This document shows, piece after piece, positions 11,401 to 19,886 of a stretch of DNA of 64,000 nt. The stretch's first letter is position 1; every line of letters begins with the position of its first letter. The stretch is taken from assembly GCA_964247055.1 (NCBI GenBank), contig OZ176054.1:10106001-10170000 (forward strand), read 5' to 3'. The notes below the pieces were generated by a model. It searched no databases, was not told the DNA's origin, and was given only the letters and a program-made list of their open reading frames with translations. Position numbers and translations under genes: made by a program. The stretch is from Paragordius varius (lineage: Eukaryota > Nematomorpha).

Positions 11401-14400
11401 TAAAAAAATTTGTTTAAAAAATTAATTTTACTCCGTAAGATTTTTAAAAATATTCTTTAAGCAGCATAAAATAAAACCGTATACGATTCGCGACCCGAGT
11501 GTTAGCCGATGGTGTAAATAAACTAACAATTCTAAAAACATTTGATAGTACTGTCACCTCTCAGTTTAAATCATTTATTATCATAAATACCAAAATATGT
11601 ATAATTTTATTATATAATGTATATGTTTTAAAATAATATATCATAAATATATGCATCAATTACAATATTAGATATTTCTAACATCTTTATTCGGTTTTGT
11701 AAACTTTATAGAAAACTATTAACAATGTTAAAATAGATTTAGACCTCATGCCTGATGTAGTCAGTGAAAGAGAAGAGTTAGAGATGGAAGCAGAAAGCAA
11801 CCTTGAAGAGGAGGCTGGTAGATTTTACATTGAAAAATTTAGGACCATCTAATCGAGATAGAGAGCCACATCCAGACGCTGACTCTTCTGATGGAGAACC
11901 TGATGAAAAACGAAGTAACCTAATTTAAATTCAATTTACTTTTATTTAGTTAAATGTGGTAACTTGATGTATTATTTTAGGCATTATCAATAAGACAAAT
12001 GATTTATTTGCTTTTTAATGATTATTGCTTCATATCGCAATATCGCAAAGTTAGCATATACAATAGAAGAATTTTTTTAAATGAAGTCTTTACCAAAAAT
12101 TAAAAAGCATGTAATAAAATATTAGAAAAGCAAAACAATAATTACATAAATTTTTGATTATTTGTTGACTTTGAAAATATTACCTTTTTTGACACGAAAA
12201 TAGATTTTTTAAGACAACATGCAGAGTTTTGACAATAAGAATTTAATATGCTAATTCCATGATATTATAATATTTTTTAGTTGCCCCTTTTTAAGCATAT
12301 TTGATGATAACATGGAAACGATATAGATATCAAAATTAAATGCTGTTTCTATCAGTTCAAATATTTATTAAATTTAGCCTTTAAATTTAATTATATTATC
12401 TAAAAAAACAGATGTACTGAACTATGAGCGCAGTTAAACTGAGATTTTAAAAATGGTTTAATTTTTTAAATTTAACGTGGCAAGAATGCTTAAAAAAGTT
12501 TGATTTAACACTTCATTTAATTTTAATTATTTTATACACTTGAGAGAGTTTTATACCCTACTACTCAAATAAACTACTGTTAAAAGGTGTTTTAATCGAA
12601 ATATAATCAAAAGTTATTTTTGTGGTAAAAATCTATAACTTTTAAAATTTATTGATTTTCATAATCCCGATTTCTTCGGACAACTTCAAAACACGATTGA
12701 AGGCAACAGCTTATATAATTTATTAATAATAAAAATTCACTGTTGGAAGATTTATAAGCTTTCCGAAGTTTTATAAGCTTTTTAAACATAATATAAATTA
12801 ATAGCAAGCATTCAAAAATGTCGGCGTTTAACATTTTTTTACAATTCTGCAATTTTTAAAAATTTTTTTGTATCCATCCCCTAAAGGCTAAAGAAATCTT
12901 ATTTTCAAATTCCATTACTTAATTTAAGAATATTTTTTAATTTTAAATGTTTCTGAGGTATAAAACTCCCAAAAGAAGATAAAGTATTAATATATCCTTA
13001 AATCAATTGTAATTTAATAAATCTATACTGACATTTATTCTAGCCATTTCAAATATATTTTAATATAAGGAGCCTGCATTAAAAAAATTAAAAATTTTAA
13101 AGTTTGGTGGTCCACAATGTAGGATTATTAAATAAATTTTATTATTTTAGTAGATTTTTTGGTGAAGCATTTGAATCCATATTAATATTCTTAATGCGAG
13201 CTAATTTTTTTTGATACGGATGACAAAAAGGCGAATCTCAATCTAAGGACTCGTAAGCTCCAAATAAATTTTTGAGAATTTCGATATGATTATATATGCA
13301 TTTTATAACCTGGTGAATTGCTTTATGACGTTTTTACAGTTTTAATTACATAATTAAAAAGGTTGAATAAACACTCCTTAAAGATGATTATCCTATGTAT
13401 CAAATATTTATCTCAAATATATTTTAAAAATAGTTTAATCGTTAGAAAATGGTCATTGATATAAATGGCTTATAATATTTTTTGAGTACAATTTAATTTA
13501 ATTTTTTATTTTTTAGTTAAAATTTCGGAGAATCAACCTAATGAAAACGTTCCCAAGGAAGAGGGTATTTTTATTAAATTTTTAATTATAAATGTTATTT
13601 TAACGCATGCTCCACGTCTGTAATATAGATAACAAACAGGGTGCAAAAAACAGAAAGGATAAACATATTAGACCACCGAGGCCGCGTAAATAAATTTATT
13701 TAAATTTTATGGTTGATGAATCTTAATATTATATTTGTTTCAATTAAAGGGAAACACAATGGAAGAAATAGTAGATGGAGTGTAAGAAACCCAAGTAAAA
13801 AAACAATTACTCTTTGTGATTATTTTATTAATGTTTTGGACTAATTTATAAAATTATGACCCGATAGAAAACATGGAAAGTTATTTCCAACCATATCGAT
13901 TAATATAGCTGCTTAAAAATTTAATGACCACTATCACGGTACGCAGAAAAAATAAAGGTTAATGAATCATATAACATTCAATAGCTAAACTTTCAGGATA
14001 ATGAATATCAAAATGATATATGCGGTATATAGTAAAAAAAAATTTAATTTTTTGTTAGCCAAACTAAAAAATCGAATTTTTATCGCATATTAGGTCAGAT
14101 AATAAATACAATAGATGAAAATAATAAAATTTTTGTTTAAACATAGCATAAGGATAATTTTAAAGGCAAAATATTATCAACAAATATTATTTTTCGGAGG
14201 TTTTCAAAAAAAATTCCAGAATATTAGCTAAAAATCGCACTTAGTTTTCAAATCTTAATCACAAAAACTTATTAATATACGGTGAAAGATTTAATTCTTA
14301 AAACAAATAGATATTACCCAATATCTCGCCTCAGATTTATTTATAGAATTTTAGTCAAAAATCTTGATTATATATTTTTGGCGCCATTTTGGCTTGTAAT

Positions 14401-17400
14401 ACCGGCTTTCGGGCAAAAATTTTTCCAAAAAATATAAAAATGTGTCGATACATATATTGTTCCGCATCAAATTGTATGGAAAAGATATTTATAATATATA
14501 TTGAATGTTTTGTAAAAATACTAAGGAGCTTTCGCTTTGGTCCAGATTATCGAAAAATTTTCTTTTATATATAAGGCTAGTATTAGAAAATTTCTATGTA
14601 TAGAATATGATTGTTTAAATAAAAATAAAAATCTTTTACTGCATATTATTAGTGCGATTTATATATTCTTGAAAATGTTTCTGGAACTCTCCGAAATATA
14701 TAAGTTCTTTGTTTGCGCTTAGAATTATCCTTATGCTACATTAAATAAATTTAGGTGGCATGTTTTAATCTAATGTATTTTTTTGACCTATGCGAAAAAA
14801 TGCGATTTTTTAATATTGGCTATTAACAAAATAATTTACATAATTTTTTTTTCTTAATATTACCGCATTATCCTAGAGCTTTTAACTATGGAATAATGCT
14901 ATATAATTCATTTTTATCTTTTGGTCCCCATTTTTGCTGAATTAAAAAAGATATAATTGTTACCTAATTATATCTTAATAATAGGCTGCAAATATTTTAT
15001 ATCGATCGAAAACATACTATATCATTGTGTCATTAAGCGAACTAATTTAGGTATATATATACTTAAAATAAATTAAATATTATTTCGGATTCCGAACACG
15101 AATTCTTCTTTATGGCGAGCTTATTTATTCGAGTAAAACATAATTATTTTTCGTTTTTGAATCGCAATATCATAATGTACACTGTGTACAAAAAATTTTT
15201 TTCATGAGACTTATAAGTTATAACCAGCGTATTCATTTGACGCAAAAATTTTTATTTGTTGTCAACCTAGTTTTTGAAATATTGAGAGAAAATCGAAATC
15301 AGGCAAAAAGTGAAAATTAAGGATAATTAAGAATAATTAAAATGGTTAAATTTGAAATATTATGGTTTATTATCATTTTAGGATATATTTTCCATATAAT
15401 AGCCTAAAATCATATAGTTAGGGTTTCTATAAAATTATAACTCAAAAGATGCCGTTTTTCTTATAATACAATAAACAAAAAAATTTTATGCATATTTAAA
15501 TATTTTTTTAATTATTTACTAGCTAAACTCACTATCAAATCTTATCATTCATATTTTATTCAGTAAAAAAAACTTTTATATTAAAATAAAACCAAAAAAT
15601 ATTGTTTTTTAGTTTTTCATTTTTTTGTCATCTGGTTTATGAGTTTATTAAACATTTATACTGTCTTATTTTGAACATGGGTGGGAATTAAAGTATATAA
15701 AAGGCTTTAAAAGTGGTGGAATCTCACCCAAAAACCTTACAAATCCCTGTAATAATGTGTCAAGACAAATTATATTTATTAGAATTGTACGAATTGTTGG
15801 TTGATATTCCACTACTTTTAAATCCAACTTTGCATAAATTATATACTTTATGGATCCCACTCATGTAAGATTTAAAAATAAGACAGTATAAATGTTTTAT
15901 ACACTTATAAATTAGATGATAAAAAAATGTAATAATAAAAAACAATATTTTTTGGTTTTATTTTGATATATAAATTTTTTTTACTGAATAAATGGATGTT
16001 AAGATTTTAATAGCGAGTTTAGCTTAATAATTATAAAAATTATTTTAATATAGTTTTATAACAAAGTTTTTGTCTTGTGAGTTAAAAGAAAAATTCCATT
16101 TTTTTAGCTGAAATTTTATAACCCATACAACATCAATTTCATGGCAGAAAAGGCCATCATATTAATAAACATGTTTTGGAGATTATTGATTTAGTCTACC
16201 ATTGCGATAATTAATAGTACTTCCCATCAAGTAATAGGTGGCTATGTGTAACTAAAATTTGGACACTGTTTGCCACATTTCATCATGTGAGACGCGTTTC
16301 TTCTTTTTTAGACTCATCAGTCACACATCATGAACACGCGTAATTGTCAGTTAGGACTTAATAGGAAATATACTTCTAATTTCAATGGTAGGCTACGAAA
16401 ATAATCTTCAAGATATGTTTGATCTTTAAGCTGACATCTTTTATGTTGATTGTTAAAGAATTTTTTGTGAAAGTAATAGTGCATCAGCGGTAGCAATTAA
16501 TTGTTCAGGCAAAATAAATTATAGAGATTAAATTATTTAATTTAGTATCAAATTCGCTTCCGAAAATTCCAAATGCCGTTAAAACTACACTTTTAGCCGC
16601 ATTAAAAAGTATATTATATATTATAATATATATATATATATTACATAATGTATAGCGTGCGAAATTTAGGGTTGTTTATATAATTTTGTATTTTGGGATA
16701 GAGAAACTTACTTTTTTTTTCAAAATCCGAAAAAATTGGGATCATATTTTACATAAGAAAAATAAACTCAAAAATTGATTATACTGGCATTTAAATTTAT
16801 ATTATCAAAGTGGCTAACACTTCTATCGATAAATATAAACAATTTTTCATGCAAAAACATAATATTTTCACCAAATGCAACATTTTTTCAACGAAACGCC
16901 ACATTTTTTTAAGCAAACGCAACCAAGTAAGACAATTTTTGCAACCAAACGCAACATTTTTTCAACCCAAGACAACATTTTATCAAGCAAAGATTTTAAA
17001 TTAAAAAGAATTTTTATATGACAATTTAATTTTAATTAATATAATAAATAAAACGTTTTTTTCTAACTCTGAGGAATCATATAGAGTCAGCTGTTTTTAC
17101 TATAAAATGTGAAAGCTAGTGAGCAAGTGTTTGCAAACATAACAGTTAAATTACACGTTTTACAAACCTCTAATAGAATTTTTTACTTATTTAATTTGAA
17201 TTTAAATATATATTTTTCGCTTTGTGGACGCTTTATTTTATAAATAAAAATTTATTGAAACTCAGACATAGAAATTGTTTTATTTCAGCCATAAAAGTTA
17301 TGATGATAATTAAAAAACAACTCACTCATAGTTTTCCTTATATACAAAGTGATCCCAATTTTTTAAATTCTTACTGGTGTATCTCTGAAAAAAACGAAAG

Positions 17401-19849
17401 TTAGAATAAACAACTTTTTCACCAAAATTTTTATGATCAAATTATATGTTATTCAACTTGTATAATATTTATATAATATTAAATTTAGCAAAACTAGCCC
17501 TCAGTATTATATTTAGTTATATATGAAAATTATAAAATGAAATGTTAACCTTTTTGATAAATTTGTATAGTTGGAAAAGGTAACATCTATTTTTAACATT
17601 TTTAATTAAAACACGCAGGTGGACTCTTAGCTGGAGGTTAAATTCTTATTTAAAATCAATAAAAAGGTTTTTTAGCGACTGCAATCGGAGGTATACAAAA
17701 TTTTTACTTTTAGGTTTAATTGGAGGCCTCGTTGGATTAAAAGGATTATCTATTTCAAGTGATTTATATTTTTAAAAAATAATTTAAATTTTATCCCAAG
17801 GAGCACCTATCTCCTTTAAAAAATTATTCTGATTGTGTTCAATATTTGTGATAAAACAATTTATTATAAGGGGTTTAGTTCAAAAAAACCCTTTTCTTCT
17901 ATAAAAAGACATTTAAAGAGTTATTTATCCTTTCGGTTATACCCAACTAAAATTTTTTGTTTCATTAGATACTAATCAAAATGTGTCGATTCTTAATACA
18001 GAAAGTATATTTTCACTATACGCCAACATATTCTCCAATTAAATAATTATAATCCAAAATTTATTCCCTTTATATATATATATAGGGACGAATATTGGTA
18101 AATATTTACTTAAAATTCCAAGGCACTAGTTTTATTATCCAAGTTCCATTAAATTCCTCTCACATCGAAGGAGGTATTTTTTAATTTAATCATTTAAAAG
18201 GTACGACACTAGAGCCTTATAACAGTAAAATATCATAGTAATATAAATAATTAGATTCTGGAAATGAGATATATTTTCATGATATCAATATGACATCCAC
18301 TATATTATCGCAAAACGATAATTGTATTTCTATCAAAATTGATGTACCAAATTCAGGTTTATATATTTGACAAATTTAAGTTGTTAATTAATCTTTTATT
18401 TTGCCCCCGTTATCACTAATTTGCGCTTTAATAAAACACAGAATCTCTAGACTAAACTTAAACACATAGACAGGCTAATGGTTGTTATGGTTTTACAACG
18501 GTTTCGGTTCTGATTTTTGCAATAGATATTATTTTAAGAATCTTAAATTGTCATCACCCGATAAGATAGCGAGTAAAAAAACAAGTTTAATTTATGCTAT
18601 AAAGTTTTATTATGTTTACATATTCTCGAAGATGATTAGGTTGTATTTACACTTATTTTTAACTAGATATGATTTTTATAAACAGGATGCACAAAGCTCT
18701 TATATTTCGATTACATTTATTATAAACAAACTAATTTTACATTATATTACAATATTCAGTGTTGGAGGAAAGTAACTGCTTTGATCGTAAATCATCAATC
18801 TATGGAATTCAGAGTTATGAAATGTGGATCGAAGATGAGGAAAATAGCAAGAATTTAATATTAGAATATGAATTGTCCCCAGTATCTGACAAAAATGGCT
18901 TGGTTGTTTTTAACATATTTGGCAAGAAAAGGATAACTCTAACAAATTTTATGGTATACATTTACAATTTGCATTTGAGTGTCCTTAAATACTTCAGGTT
19001 GTTGCTCCTGGAACTTTTAAGTTGGTCCTTAAAAACTTCGAGTTAGTGCTTGAACATGGCAAGTTGGTACTTAAAGACTTGAAGTTGGTCCTTTATTTTT
19101 TAAAAGTTTGTGTATAACCATAATTGCATGTTTTTATCTATTTTATTTTATATATTTTATATATATTATATATTTAGTATTTTTGAAAATTAACATTTTT
19201 TCATTAAAAAAACTATTTTTCTAAATAATTTTTCCAATTCATCAATATTTTAATCAGATTAAAGTTTTTTTCCAAAAATTTATAATCAATAACTCACAAA
19301 ACTCATATAATTTTTAGTTAAAACCTTAGTTATACTAAAAAAATATTTTTTTAACAAATTAATAAAGATATACGGTTTGTGATTAACAAAAGTTGCTAAT
19401 CATTTAATAGTTTAGATTAAATAAGAAAATAAGTTAAATCATAGGATAATGAATGTTACATGGTTTGATCAATAAAAGTTAGAAACATTAAAATGTTAAA
19501 TGACTAATTTGAAATGTTCAAAGGCAGCCAACCCTAAATTTGAAGTGTACATGAACACTCTAGAAGTGTATATGAACACTCTAGAAGTGCAAATGGTATA
19601 TAAATATAAAGTTTTTGAAATATATTAAAGTATTTAGATCAGGGGAAGCTAACACGGGGCCCAAGGCTATGCGTACGGCCCCCTATATTCATAATTTGCA
19701 AAAATATGTGTAGATTTTAGCGAACTTGATATTTCTCAAACAAATTTTGTGAATAATTCTATCCGATTGGCAGCAAAATTGAAAAAATTATTATAGTGTG
19801 TTGTTTGCTAAACAGATTTCGTTTAAAACTAAAAAAAAATTTAGACTTT

Positions 19850-19886
<37 letters not shown>

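Noticed and set aside
15666-15945. Two overlapping minus-strand ORFs of 64 and 61 codons
   Set aside because: They lie in the centre of the 700-base palindrome and reflect its symmetry.
18482-18775. 97-codon ORF just upstream of exon 17
   Set aside because: Composition is AT-driven and it overlaps exon 17 in another frame; the chain of phased exons explains the coding signal better.
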